A stretch of DNA of 59,238 bases from contig JBEMAY010000014.1 in NCBI GenBank assembly GCA_040274765.1, forward strand, positions 1 through 59,238. The letters are read 5' to 3'. The DNA is from Psychrobacillus sp040274765 (GTDB lineage: Bacteria > Bacillota > Bacilli > Bacillales_A > Planococcaceae). Shown here in pieces: positions 49,130-57,223 of this stretch. Numbering within the stretch: position 1 is the stretch's first letter; the number at the start of each line of letters is the position of its first letter. Made by a program: the position numbers and the translations under genes. The notes beneath the pieces are model-generated. The model was not told the origin of the DNA and made no database searches. It saw nothing but the letters and a program-made list of their open reading frames with translations.

Positions 49130-50134
49130 TTACTTGTTTACTTCATCAAAATATTTTTGAGCACCTGGATGAACTTCTATTCCAATACCATCTAAAGCTG
49201 TTTCTGCTTTAATAAATTCACCTTTAGCATGGCTAATTTTGTCTGTATTTCCATAAATACCTTTTGTAATTTCATAAACTAAATCCTCTGGAAGGTCTTT
49301 CTTAACTGCTAGCATTGCTAAAACAGAAACTACTGGAACTTCTTCAGAAAGACCGTAAGTACCTTTAGGCACAGCATCTACTGCATAATAAGGATATTTT
49401 TCAATAAGTTCTTTTGCTTTATCTTCTGTAACAGAAATAATATTTACTTTTTTTGTTGCATTTAATGCTTCCACTGCAGAAGTTGGGTAACCTGCAGTAA
49501 TAAATGCAGCTTGAATTTGTCCAGTTGATAACCCATCAGTAGATTCACCAAAATCTAAGTTTTGAGCTTCAATATCATCTTCTATTGATAGACCATGAAT
49601 TTCTAAAAGCTGCTCAGCATTTGCATATGTTCCTGAACCAGGAGCCCCTACAGAAACCTTTTTGCCTTTAAGATCCTCAAATGAATTAATTCCTGAATCC
49701 GCTAAGGTAACTAGTTGAACCGTTTCTGGATAAAGTGCACCTATGGCAACAACTGTATCTAACTTGTTCCCTTTGAACATTTCTGTTCCTTCTGTACCAT
49801 AATAAGCGATATCAGTTTGTACGAAGGCAATTTGCCCTTCATCATCTTCATGTAAAGCTGTCATATTCGCAGCGGAAGCTTGAGATACCTCAGCAGTTGT
49901 TTTTATACCTGTCTCTTCTGTGACTAATTCAGCGAAAGTACCACCTAAAGGATAGTAAGTCCCTTGCGTGCCACCAGTTAATATACTTAAAAATTTATAA
50001 TCTGCTTTTGTTTTAGCTGAGTCTCCAGAGCCTGACTCAGACCCACTATCGGAGTCACTAGTTCCACAAGCTGCTAAAAATACTAAAGCAAAAATGCTTA
50101 GAATTGCTAACCATTTAAATTGTCTTTTTTTCAT
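49130..50134 (-). CDS. TAXI-family TRAP substrate-binding lipoprotein
   Basis: 334 residues. The lipobox LAAC is at 20-23, with a Ser/Gly-rich linker. ILTGGTQGTYYPLGGTFAELV is the family start, followed by TAEVSQASAANMTALHEDDEGQIAFVQTDIAYYG and VSVGAPGSGTYANAEQLLE. It captures a small organic acid or amino acid and passes it to the permease. First gene of a three-gene operon, 72 bp upstream of the DUF1850 gene. Substrate class (TAXI) is firm; the actual substrate is not. Confidence 0.92.
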   Translation of the reverse strand: MKKRQFKWLAILSIFALVFLAACGTSDSDSGSESGSGDSAKTKADYKFLSILTGGTQGTYYPLGGTFAELVTEETGIKTTAEVSQASAANMTALHEDDEGQIAFVQTDIAYYGTEGTEMFKGNKLDTVVAIGALYPETVQLVTLADSGINSFEDLKGKKVSVGAPGSGTYANAEQLLEIHGLSIEDDIEAQNLDFGESTDGLSTGQIQAAFITAGYPTSAVEALNATKKVNIISVTEDKAKELIEKYPYYAVDAVPKGTYGLSEEVPVVSVLAMLAVKKDLPEDLVYEITKGIYGNTDKISHAKGEFIKAETALDGIGIEVHPGAQKYFDEVNK

Positions 50135-50206
50135 AATTTACATTTCCTCCCTTTTTAAATATCAATTTAACGGGCAGCGAGCGTTACTACATTTATCCAA
50201 ATAAAA

Positions 50207-50245
50207 AAAACATACATTGTATCGTGTAGATACAGTGTATGTTTT
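50207..50245 (-). terminator. Terminator of ricA
   Basis: AAAACATACATTGTATC (50207-50223) pairs with GATACAGTGTATGTTTT (50229-50245) with one mismatch, followed by a T run on the minus strand. It sits between ricA and the divergent-order TAXI operon. Confidence 0.8.
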
Positions 50246-50256
50246 GTCGTTTGTAA

Positions 50257-50694
50257 TTATGAACAGCTATCGTAAGTAGTGTTTTTAACCTTTGAACCAG
50301 TTTCTCCTCTAAGTAAATCTCCATCAGTAGATTCAATAATTTGGTTCGTTACATTATTTGAAATTGAATTAGCAACTAGCTGTAGAAGGCTATTCACGTC
50401 ACCTTGAGATTGCTTGAACTCTTGAACAATTGGAATGCTGTCGATTTCTTCTTCGATTGCAGCAATTTTACCTTCAATCATCTTCAATGCTTTTTCTTTA
50501 CCAAGATGTTGGAAGTTAACTGCTTGTTTTTGTAAGCTCTTTAAGCTAGCAATTTTCTCACGTACAACTTGGTTTTCATTAATTTGTGCTTCTGCACGCT
50601 TAAAGAAGTCAACTTCTTCTGTGTTAGCAATCATAGTAGCTATTTCTCTAGCCTTCTCAATAATATCGTCTCTAGTGTATTTAGTAGTCATCAT
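50257..50694 (-). CDS. ricA: RicA (YmcA), RNase Y adaptor complex subunit
   Basis: 145 residues of the YlbF/YmcA helical family: DDIIEKAREIATMIANTEEVDFFKRAEAQINENQVVREKIASLKSLQKQAVNFQHLGK (in parts) through EEIDSIPIVQEFKQSQGDVNSLLQLVANSISNNV. In Bacillus, RicA, RicF and RicT bind iron-sulfur clusters and guide RNase Y, affecting mRNA processing, competence and sporulation. One Cys near the C-terminus (residue 144) may contribute to cluster binding. It overlaps miaB by 4 bp. Confidence 0.92.
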   Translation of the reverse strand: MMTTKYTRDDIIEKAREIATMIANTEEVDFFKRAEAQINENQVVREKIASLKSLQKQAVNFQHLGKEKALKMIEGKIAAIEEEIDSIPIVQEFKQSQGDVNSLLQLVANSISNNVTNQIIESTDGDLLRGETGSKVKNTTYDSCS

Positions 50695-52238
50695 ATACCC
50701 ACCTTTTCTTCGATTGTTGCTTCTACTAGTTCACCAGTAAGTGACCATGTTTTAGCTTCTGTAATTTTAACTTGAACAAGCTTTCCAATAATATCTTTAG
50801 GACCCACGAAATTCACTAGCTTGCTTTTTCGGGTATATCCAGCCAGTACATCAGGATTGTTTTTACTTTCCCCTTCAACGAGAACCTCTACAATGTCACC
50901 CTCAAGTTTTTTCATCGCAGCAGCAGACATTTCGTTTACAAGTGCATTTAAGCGTTGAAGTCTTTCCTTCTTCACTTCCATAGGCACGTTATCAATCATT
51001 TTAGCTGCTGGAGTACCTTCGCGTGGAGAGTAAATATAAGTATATGCAATTTCAAATCCTACCTCTTTATAAAGAGATAATGTTTCCTCAAATTGTTCGT
51101 CGGTTTCATTAGGGAAACCAACTATAATGTCTGTGGACAATGAGGCATTCGGAATAGCAGTTTTAATCTTTCTTACTAGCTCTAAATAATGTTCTCTTGT
51201 ATATTTACGAGCCATTATTTTTAGAATATCAGATGATCCCGACTGAACTGGTAGATGAATATGCTCTACCAAGTTGCCGCCCTTTGCTAAAACTTCGATT
51301 AAATGGTCATCAAAGTCTCTTGGGTGACTGGTCATAAAACGGATTCTCGCTACATCAATTTTATTTAAATCATCCATTAAGTCGCCAAAACGATAATCTA
51401 AGTCAGTAAAGTCTTTACCATAAGCGTTTACATTCTGACCAAGCAGTGTAATTTCCTTATAGCCTTGAGCTGCAAGGTGGCGAATTTCTTGAATAATATC
51501 TTCTGGTCGACGGCTACGCTCTTTACCTCGTGTATATGGCACGATGCAATATGTACAGAACTTATCACAGCCATACATAATATTAACCCATGCTTTAATA
51601 GATCCCTTACGCACTCGTGGAAGGTTCTCTATGACATCCCCTTCTTTAGACCATACTTCAATAACCATCTCTTTTGATAAGTATGCTTCGTTTAGAATGT
51701 TAGGTAGACGGTGAATATTGTGCGTTCCAAAAATCATATCAACTTGGTCATACGTTTTTAGTATTTTCTTCACGACAGATTCTTCTTGGGACATACATCC
51801 ACATACACCGATCAGTAAATCAGGATTGTTTCTTCTTAAATGCTTTAGATGTCCAAGCTCTCCAAATACCTTGTTCTCCGCATTTTCACGAATCGCACAT
51901 GTATTTAAAAGAATAACGTTGGCATCTTCCACTGTATTAGTTGGCTCATATCCTAACTGCATGAATATACCGGCCATTACTTCTGTGTCATGTTCATTCA
52001 TTTGACATCCATAGGTACGTATATAAAATTTACGATTTTGTCCCATCCCTTTGAATTCATCCGCAATTGAAAAGTCGTTGTGATAAGCCACTTCTTCTTT
52101 CCCACGTTTTTTTGCATCTTTTAAGGACGGGGGAGTGTAAACTGCTTGAAAATATTTGCTATAATCTTTCTCCATTTTTTTATCTGGAGAAGTAGTTTCT
52201 TTTATTTGAGTACTTTGTAAACGTGATTCCTCGTTCAT
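50691..52238 (-). CDS. miaB: tRNA-2-methylthio-N6-dimethylallyladenosine synthase
   Basis: A radical-SAM methylthiotransferase that adds the 2-methylthio group to A37 of tRNA. 515 residues in the order UPF0004 (YGCQMNEHDTEV, NTCAIRENA, GCMSQEE), radical SAM (YGCDKFCTYCIVPYTRG, with the CxxxCxxC cluster ligands) and C-terminal TRAM. The start is ATG at 52238, after AAAGGGGAG. Coupled with ricA and transcribed toward it. The long repeat array lies directly upstream. Confidence 0.95.
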   Translation of the reverse strand: MNEESRLQSTQIKETTSPDKKMEKDYSKYFQAVYTPPSLKDAKKRGKEEVAYHNDFSIADEFKGMGQNRKFYIRTYGCQMNEHDTEVMAGIFMQLGYEPTNTVEDANVILLNTCAIRENAENKVFGELGHLKHLRRNNPDLLIGVCGCMSQEESVVKKILKTYDQVDMIFGTHNIHRLPNILNEAYLSKEMVIEVWSKEGDVIENLPRVRKGSIKAWVNIMYGCDKFCTYCIVPYTRGKERSRRPEDIIQEIRHLAAQGYKEITLLGQNVNAYGKDFTDLDYRFGDLMDDLNKIDVARIRFMTSHPRDFDDHLIEVLAKGGNLVEHIHLPVQSGSSDILKIMARKYTREHYLELVRKIKTAIPNASLSTDIIVGFPNETDEQFEETLSLYKEVGFEIAYTYIYSPREGTPAAKMIDNVPMEVKKERLQRLNALVNEMSAAAMKKLEGDIVEVLVEGESKNNPDVLAGYTRKSKLVNFVGPKDIIGKLVQVKITEAKTWSLTGELVEATIEEKVGI

Positions 52239-52537
52239 AAGAACTCCCCTTTCTTTCATTCGCCAAAATCCGAATATCCATCCTATTATACTGAATAGTG
52301 CTCCATTGCTACAAGGTATTAAGCTTAAAATTTCTTATTTAGACAAAATATGTACTGTTTTTTGGTTTATATAGTGCACTTACTGGGAATTAGATAAGAT
52401 TGTGATTTGAATATTAGAGTTTATGCTACTGGGATTCCCTTGTTTTAGGGGATCTTTTTTAGGTTGTTAAGGTGGTTTGAGGAGAAACTTCTGGTATGGC
52501 GGTTTAGGTAGTTTTTGGTTATTAGTGGTTTTTGGAG

Positions 52538-53005
52538 TTATGGGACACTTATCCATGCTTTATGGGCGGTTTTCCGTAATTTATGGGACACTTGTCCATG
52601 CTTTATGAGTGGTTTCAACTCCGATATGGGACACTTTGCTATTACTTATGGGCGCTTTCTTTGTATACGGGCGTTTACTGTGATTTATGGGGCACTTATT
52701 CATACTTTAGGTGCACTTTTTCCCCCTTTAGGTGCGGATCCCTACTTTTTAGGTGCGCATCTCTCGTTTAGGTGCGCTTTCCCTTTCGTTAGGTGACACT
52801 TCTACTTACTTTACGTGCACTTTTTCCCCCTTTAGGTGCGGCTCCATACTTTTTAGGTGCGCATCTCTCGTTTAGGTGCGCTTTCCCACTCTTTAAGTGA
52901 CACTTCCACTTACTTTACGTGCACTTTTCCCCCCTTTAAGTGCGGTCCCATGCTATTTAGGTGCACTGCTCCCCCCTATAGGTGCACTTACTATTTATGT
53001 GCATC
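52538..53005. repeat. Degenerate ~21-bp tandem array with higher-order periods
   Basis: About 23 units begin at 52538, 52560, 52581, 52603, 52624, 52646, 52665, 52685, 52707, 52728, 52749, 52768, 52789, 52811, 52832, 52853, 52872, 52893, 52915, 52936, 52957, 52978 and 52995, spaced 17-22 bp with mode 21. Early units share the core TTATGGG(ACACTT), later ones TTAGGTG(CGC or CAC). The early part has a 43-bp two-unit period; the later part has a 104-bp five-unit period (52707, 52811, 52915). Weaker relatives start near 52504. It fills most of the 900-bp miaB-korB gap and has no credible reading frame. Confidence 0.9.
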
Positions 53006-53102
53006 CATCACTCACACCAATGTAACACTACTACCTCTCATCCACTCATATACGCATCCTTAGCAAGATTCTACTCTTAATTATCCCTCTACACACAAAA
53101 AA

Positions 53103-53129
53103 GCTCATGAACGATAATCGTTCATGAGC
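53103..53129 (-). terminator. Terminator of korB
   Basis: A perfect 13-bp stem (GCTCATGAACGAT with ATCGTTCATGAGC, single A loop centre) just past the korB stop, followed by TTTTTTGTG on the minus strand. Confidence 0.85.
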
Positions 53130-53139
53130 AAGTATTGAT

Positions 53140-54006
53140 TTACATAAAATCTTTTAACAATGCATCAAACTCTTTTTCACTCATCTTTAAGTTTTGATCG
53201 ACAAGTGGGGTTGGCGCATATCCTGGTACTTGATCCTGGTAAGAAGGTGCATTCTGATCCTGATAGATGATTCCAGTTACTAGCCCTTCATTTTCCATTA
53301 CTACTCGCATTGCTTCCTCACGATTAGTGGAATCGTAACCTTCTACATTAGATAGCTTCGTTAAATTTTCTTTGAACCAGTCATATGTGTTTACTTTGTT
53401 ATAAGTGACACATGGGCTGAATACGTTGATAAACGAGAAGCCTTTATGCTGGATTCCTGCTTCGATAATTGCTGTTAACTCTTTAATGTCCGAAGAGAAG
53501 CCTTGTGCCACAAACGTAGCTCCAGAAGTAAGTGCTAGCTCCAATGGTTTAACGGAAGGCTCAATCGCTCCACCTGGCGTAGACTTCGTTTTAAAGCCTT
53601 CTGCTGAACGTGGAGATGTTTGTCCTTTAGTTAATCCATAAATTTGGTTGTCCATTACTACATAAGTTAAATCGATGTTACGGCGAATCGAGTGAATGGT
53701 GTGACCCATACCAATGGCAAAACCGTCTCCGTCACCACCAGATGCGATTACGTGTAAGTCTTTATTAGCCATTTTTAAACCTTGAGCAATTGGTAGCGCT
53801 CTTCCGTGGATACCATGGAAGCCATAAGAATGGATATATCCAGAAATACGTCCAGAACATCCGATACCAGAGATGACTGCTAAATCATGCGGCTGAATGC
53901 CTACGTTTGCTGCTGCACGCTGTATTGCCGCTTGCACAGAAAAGTCACCACACCCTGGGCACCAGTTTGGTTTTACATTGTTACGAAAGTCTTTAAATGT
54001 TACCAT
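53140..54006 (-). CDS. korB: 2-oxoacid:ferredoxin oxidoreductase, beta subunit
   Basis: The thiamine-pyrophosphate subunit that, with KorA, oxidises a 2-oxoacid (probably 2-oxoglutarate) to the acyl-CoA and reduces ferredoxin. 288 residues: NWCPGCGDFSVQAAI (Fe-S/TPP region), GCSGRISGY, HGRALPIAQGLKMAN, then GDGDGFAIGMGHTIH and NQIYGLTKGQTSP, all typical. The start overlaps korA by 14 bp (coupled). Second gene of the korAB pair, closed by a terminator. Confidence 0.92.
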   Translation of the reverse strand: MVTFKDFRNNVKPNWCPGCGDFSVQAAIQRAAANVGIQPHDLAVISGIGCSGRISGYIHSYGFHGIHGRALPIAQGLKMANKDLHVIASGGDGDGFAIGMGHTIHSIRRNIDLTYVVMDNQIYGLTKGQTSPRSAEGFKTKSTPGGAIEPSVKPLELALTSGATFVAQGFSSDIKELTAIIEAGIQHKGFSFINVFSPCVTYNKVNTYDWFKENLTKLSNVEGYDSTNREEAMRVVMENEGLVTGIIYQDQNAPSYQDQVPGYAPTPLVDQNLKMSEKEFDALLKDFM

Positions 54007-55747
54007 CTGTTAGCATCTCCTTCACTTGTTTTGCTAGACTTAGAGGCAAGAATGGAGTGCCGTCATATTTCAATACACTCACTATTTTGTCATGACCACC
54101 GACATTCATTTTAATAATGTTTGCCAATTGTCCCGTTGCATTATTTTCCACCACTACTACTTTTTTAGCTTTAGCTATTAGTGGCTGCATTTGCTCTGCT
54201 GGGAATGGGTGAATTAAGCGAATATGTGCATGGTTCACTTTCACTCCATTATCATTTAACGTTTGTTGTAGTTCTTCTAGTACTCCACGAGTTGAATTGA
54301 ATCCTACAAATAAAATATCTGCTTCTTCATGAGGTGCATTAATATACACTGGCTGATCGAAGTTAACATACTTTAATTTTTTCATACGCTTGTCCATTTG
54401 AGCCTGACGGTTTAATGCGGCTTCAGATGGCTTACCCGTTTCATCATGCTCTACACCTGTTACATGGTGAATTGCATGCTTCATACCTGGTAATACACGT
54501 GGTGAGATACCATCTTCGGTTACTTCATATCGCTTGAAATAACTTTTATCTTGTGTTTCTGGAAGCTCTTCATTGTCCATTAAACGGCCACGACGAATTT
54601 CTATTTTCGAATAATCAAATGGTTCTACTGTTTGCTTACCAAGTGACAACTGTAAGTCGGAAAGAATAATGACTGGCAATTGTAGCTCTTCTGCTATGTT
54701 AAACGCTTGTATCGTATCATAGAAGGCTTCTTCACCCGTACTTGGTGCAATGACTACCTTTGGAATTTCACCATGCGTACCGTAAATCATTTGCATTAAA
54801 TCAGACTGCTCTTGCTTCGTAGGTAGTCCAGTAGAAGGACCACCACGTTGTGTATCTACAATTACTAATGGTTGCTCAGTCATACCGGATAACCCGATCG
54901 CCTCCATCATTAGAGACAACCCTGGACCAGCAGATGCTGTGAACGCTCGAACTCCACCGTAATTAGAACCAATGGCCATCGTTGCTGCAGCAATTTCATC
55001 CTCAGTTTGAATAACTGCTCCTCCGAATAGAGGTAGTTTCTTAATCATATACTCCATTATTTCAGAAGCTGGAGTAATCGGATAGGCTGCCATAAAGCGA
55101 ACTCCTGCCGTTAATGCTCCCATTGCAATAGCATCGTTCCCAATCATGAATAAACGTTGCTTACCGTCAGCTGGAGCTATTTCCCATTCTCCAAGACGAT
55201 CACCAAGCTGCTCCGCCATCGTGTCATAGCCTTGCTGGATCGCTTGCATGTTTTTCTCTACAACTTCTTGTCCTTTTTTACCAAAGATTTCATCAACGAC
55301 TCCTTGGAAAACGGCTTTGTCTAGGTTTAATAGAGCAGACGTAGCACCGATTGCTACCATGTTCTTCATCAGGGAGGTTCCAAGACTAGAAGCAACCTCT
55401 GTAAAAGGTACGATATACATTGGCGCTAAACAGTCCTCTGGTGCCTCTGGTGAAAATTTAGCATCTGCTAGTATGATACTTTTTTCTGTAAGCTCTTTGT
55501 AATTGACATCAATCGTTTCCTGATCGAATGCCACTAAAATATCTAAGTTATCTGGAATGGTACGTACTTGAGTAGGACGTACACAAATTTTGTTGTTAGT
55601 ATGTCCACCTTTAATTCGAGAAGAGAAGTGACGGTATCCATATAAGTAGTACCCTAGGCGATTCATAGCCATTGAGAAAATTTCGCCCGTACTCTCAATA
55701 CCTTCTCCTTGCTGCCCTCCTACTTTCCAAGAAAGCTGTTGCAACAT
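53993..55747 (-). CDS. korA: 2-oxoacid:ferredoxin oxidoreductase, fused gamma-alpha subunit
   Basis: 584 residues. The N-terminal ~170 residues are the gamma-like domain (VGGQQGEGIESTGEIF ... GYRHFSSRIKGGHT), fused to the pyrimidine-binding alpha part (GNDAIAMGALTAGVRFMAAYPITPASEIMEYM ... TASAGPGLSLMMEAIGLSGMTEQPLVIVDTQRGGPSTG). This is the usual Bacillales arrangement. It pairs with KorB. No ferredoxin gene is nearby, so the acceptor is encoded elsewhere. Confidence 0.93.
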   Translation of the reverse strand: MLQQLSWKVGGQQGEGIESTGEIFSMAMNRLGYYLYGYRHFSSRIKGGHTNNKICVRPTQVRTIPDNLDILVAFDQETIDVNYKELTEKSIILADAKFSPEAPEDCLAPMYIVPFTEVASSLGTSLMKNMVAIGATSALLNLDKAVFQGVVDEIFGKKGQEVVEKNMQAIQQGYDTMAEQLGDRLGEWEIAPADGKQRLFMIGNDAIAMGALTAGVRFMAAYPITPASEIMEYMIKKLPLFGGAVIQTEDEIAAATMAIGSNYGGVRAFTASAGPGLSLMMEAIGLSGMTEQPLVIVDTQRGGPSTGLPTKQEQSDLMQMIYGTHGEIPKVVIAPSTGEEAFYDTIQAFNIAEELQLPVIILSDLQLSLGKQTVEPFDYSKIEIRRGRLMDNEELPETQDKSYFKRYEVTEDGISPRVLPGMKHAIHHVTGVEHDETGKPSEAALNRQAQMDKRMKKLKYVNFDQPVYINAPHEEADILFVGFNSTRGVLEELQQTLNDNGVKVNHAHIRLIHPFPAEQMQPLIAKAKKVVVVENNATGQLANIIKMNVGGHDKIVSVLKYDGTPFLPLSLAKQVKEMLTDGNI

Positions 55748-55996
55748 ATAAACATCTCCTTACTATTCTCTTTAAATGCTTTTTTCCTTCATTAGTTTAT
55801 CATGAAGTAGCGATATACACTATGTATTACCTATACTTTTGTAGAATTTCAGACCTTTGACGGAAGCACTCCGTCACGATTTATACAAGAAAGTTGTATA
55901 AACACAAAATGTAAGCCGCTACTAATGATAGTAGCGACTTTGTTGCCGAACTTTATATAGAGTACTTAGCCTTTAAGAAAGCCTTACAGCTATATA

Positions 55997-56263
55997 TTAT
56001 TTTGATTTCTTTTCTACCAATAATTTCAAAGCAGTTCGATCTTCACCAGAAATAATAATATCTGTGAACGCCGGCGAGCAAGTTAGGTCTGTTCCACTAG
56101 GAGCAACAAATCCTCTTGCAATAGCAATAGCTTTTATAGCTTGGTTTAATGCTCCTGCTCCTACAGCTTGCATTTCTGCGTAGCCTTGTTCTCTTATAAC
56201 TGCAACTAATGCACCAGCAACTGAATTGGGGTTTGAACGAGAAGATACTTTTAAAGAATCCAC
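55997..56263 (-). CDS. spoVS: Stage V sporulation protein S
   Basis: About 88 residues: MDSLKVSSRSNPNSVAGALVAVIREQGYAEMQAVGAGALNQAIKAIAIARGFVAPSGTDLTC (in parts), the very conserved SpoVS fold, a small Alba-like nucleic-acid-binding domain needed for late sporulation. I start it at the GTG at 56263, 8 bases after AAAGGAG; an ORF extending 16 codons further lacks this site. Its presence indicates a spore former. It stands between korA and ymdB as in related genomes. Confidence 0.95.
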   Translation of the reverse strand: MDSLKVSSRSNPNSVAGALVAVIREQGYAEMQAVGAGALNQAIKAIAIARGFVAPSGTDLTCSPAFTDIIISGEDRTALKLLVEKKSK

Positions 56264-56349
56264 TATCATTTCTCCTTTTATCGCTATATTTATGAACTTG
56301 CTTTCGTTCATAAACTAACTTATGCTCGGAAGAAATTATTTAGACTTTG

Positions 56350-57147
56350 TTATGCTTCAAATGGATAATCTTCGTTAATATAAATTCTTTCCTGATGTGT
56401 TGCCTTACCAGTTTGATGATCTACCTCTACGAAAAAGCCACTTAGCACTGAACGGCCGCTTTTCGGCACTTCAAAGCGAGTTGGCATATTAGTTTGGAAA
56501 CGGTATAGTACGTCCTCTTTTTTCATCCCTAACACTTCGTCATATGGACCAGTCATCCCAACATCGGTGATATAAGCTGTGCCACCAGGAAGAATACGAG
56601 AATCCGCTGTTTGTACATGTGTATGAGTTCCTACGACTACAGAAGCTTTTCCGTCTAAATGCCAGCCAAAAGCTATTTTTTCACTTGTTGCTTCTGCATG
56701 AAAGTCTACAAATACTATCGGCGATAACTTTTTAGCTTCCTCTACCATTTCCGTTGCCATTTTAAATGGGTCGTCATGTGGCGGTAAGAAGGTTCTACCA
56801 TGCATATTGATAACAGAAATAGTTTGACCATTTTTCGTAACGGAAGTCATTCCTTTACCAGGTGCATCTTCAGAAAAATTAGCAGGACGTATCAGATAAT
56901 CTGTATCATCGATGAAGTCCATAATTTCTTTTTGATCCCATGTATGGTTTCCCATCGTCACAACGTCTACTCCCATGTGTAATAGAGAATTAAAAATGTT
57001 TTTGGTAATCCCTCTGCCAGCTGCTGCATTCTCTCCATTAGCGATTACGACATCAGGATTATATTTTCTCTTTAGTCTAGGTAAATAGCTTTCTAACGTA
57101 TCTCTACCAATAGATCCTACAATATCACCTATAAATAAAATTTTCAT
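56350..57147 (-). CDS. ymdB: YmdB-family metallophosphoesterase
   Basis: 265 residues of the TIGR00282 phosphodiesterase family, acting on 2',3'-cyclic nucleotides and needed for cell-fate decisions in Bacillus. All metal ligands are visible: D8 (GDIVGSIG), E39-N40 (NGENAAAGRG), N67-H68 (MGNHTWD), H150 (VDFHAEATSEK) and H175/H177 (GTHTHVQTADSR). Follows rny by 76 bp, with a terminator in between. Confidence 0.95.
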   Translation of the reverse strand: MKILFIGDIVGSIGRDTLESYLPRLKRKYNPDVVIANGENAAAGRGITKNIFNSLLHMGVDVVTMGNHTWDQKEIMDFIDDTDYLIRPANFSEDAPGKGMTSVTKNGQTISVINMHGRTFLPPHDDPFKMATEMVEEAKKLSPIVFVDFHAEATSEKIAFGWHLDGKASVVVGTHTHVQTADSRILPGGTAYITDVGMTGPYDEVLGMKKEDVLYRFQTNMPTRFEVPKSGRSVLSGFFVEVDHQTGKATHQERIYINEDYPFEA

Positions 57148-57173
57148 TTTTATAACAACTTCCCTTCACGAAA

Positions 57174-57198
57174 AAAAGGCTTCTTTTCGAAGCCTTTT
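57174..57198. terminator. Terminator between rny and ymdB
   Basis: AAAAGGCTTC (57174-57183) pairs perfectly with GAAGCCTTTT (57189-57198) with a 5-nt loop. It partly insulates rny from ymdB. Confidence 0.75.
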
Positions 57199-57223
57199 GT
57201 TTTCAATGTTATCATTACTTAAA

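Noticed and set aside
52515..53063. Frames of 60-93 residues across the large array
   Set aside because: Several overlapping frames exist in different phases with none favoured. No ribosome site, and the sequence is explained by the repeat lattice.
53993..55747. korA as two separate genes (gamma and alpha)
   Set aside because: The frame is continuous with no stop or internal ribosome site; fused gamma-alpha is the normal Bacillales form.
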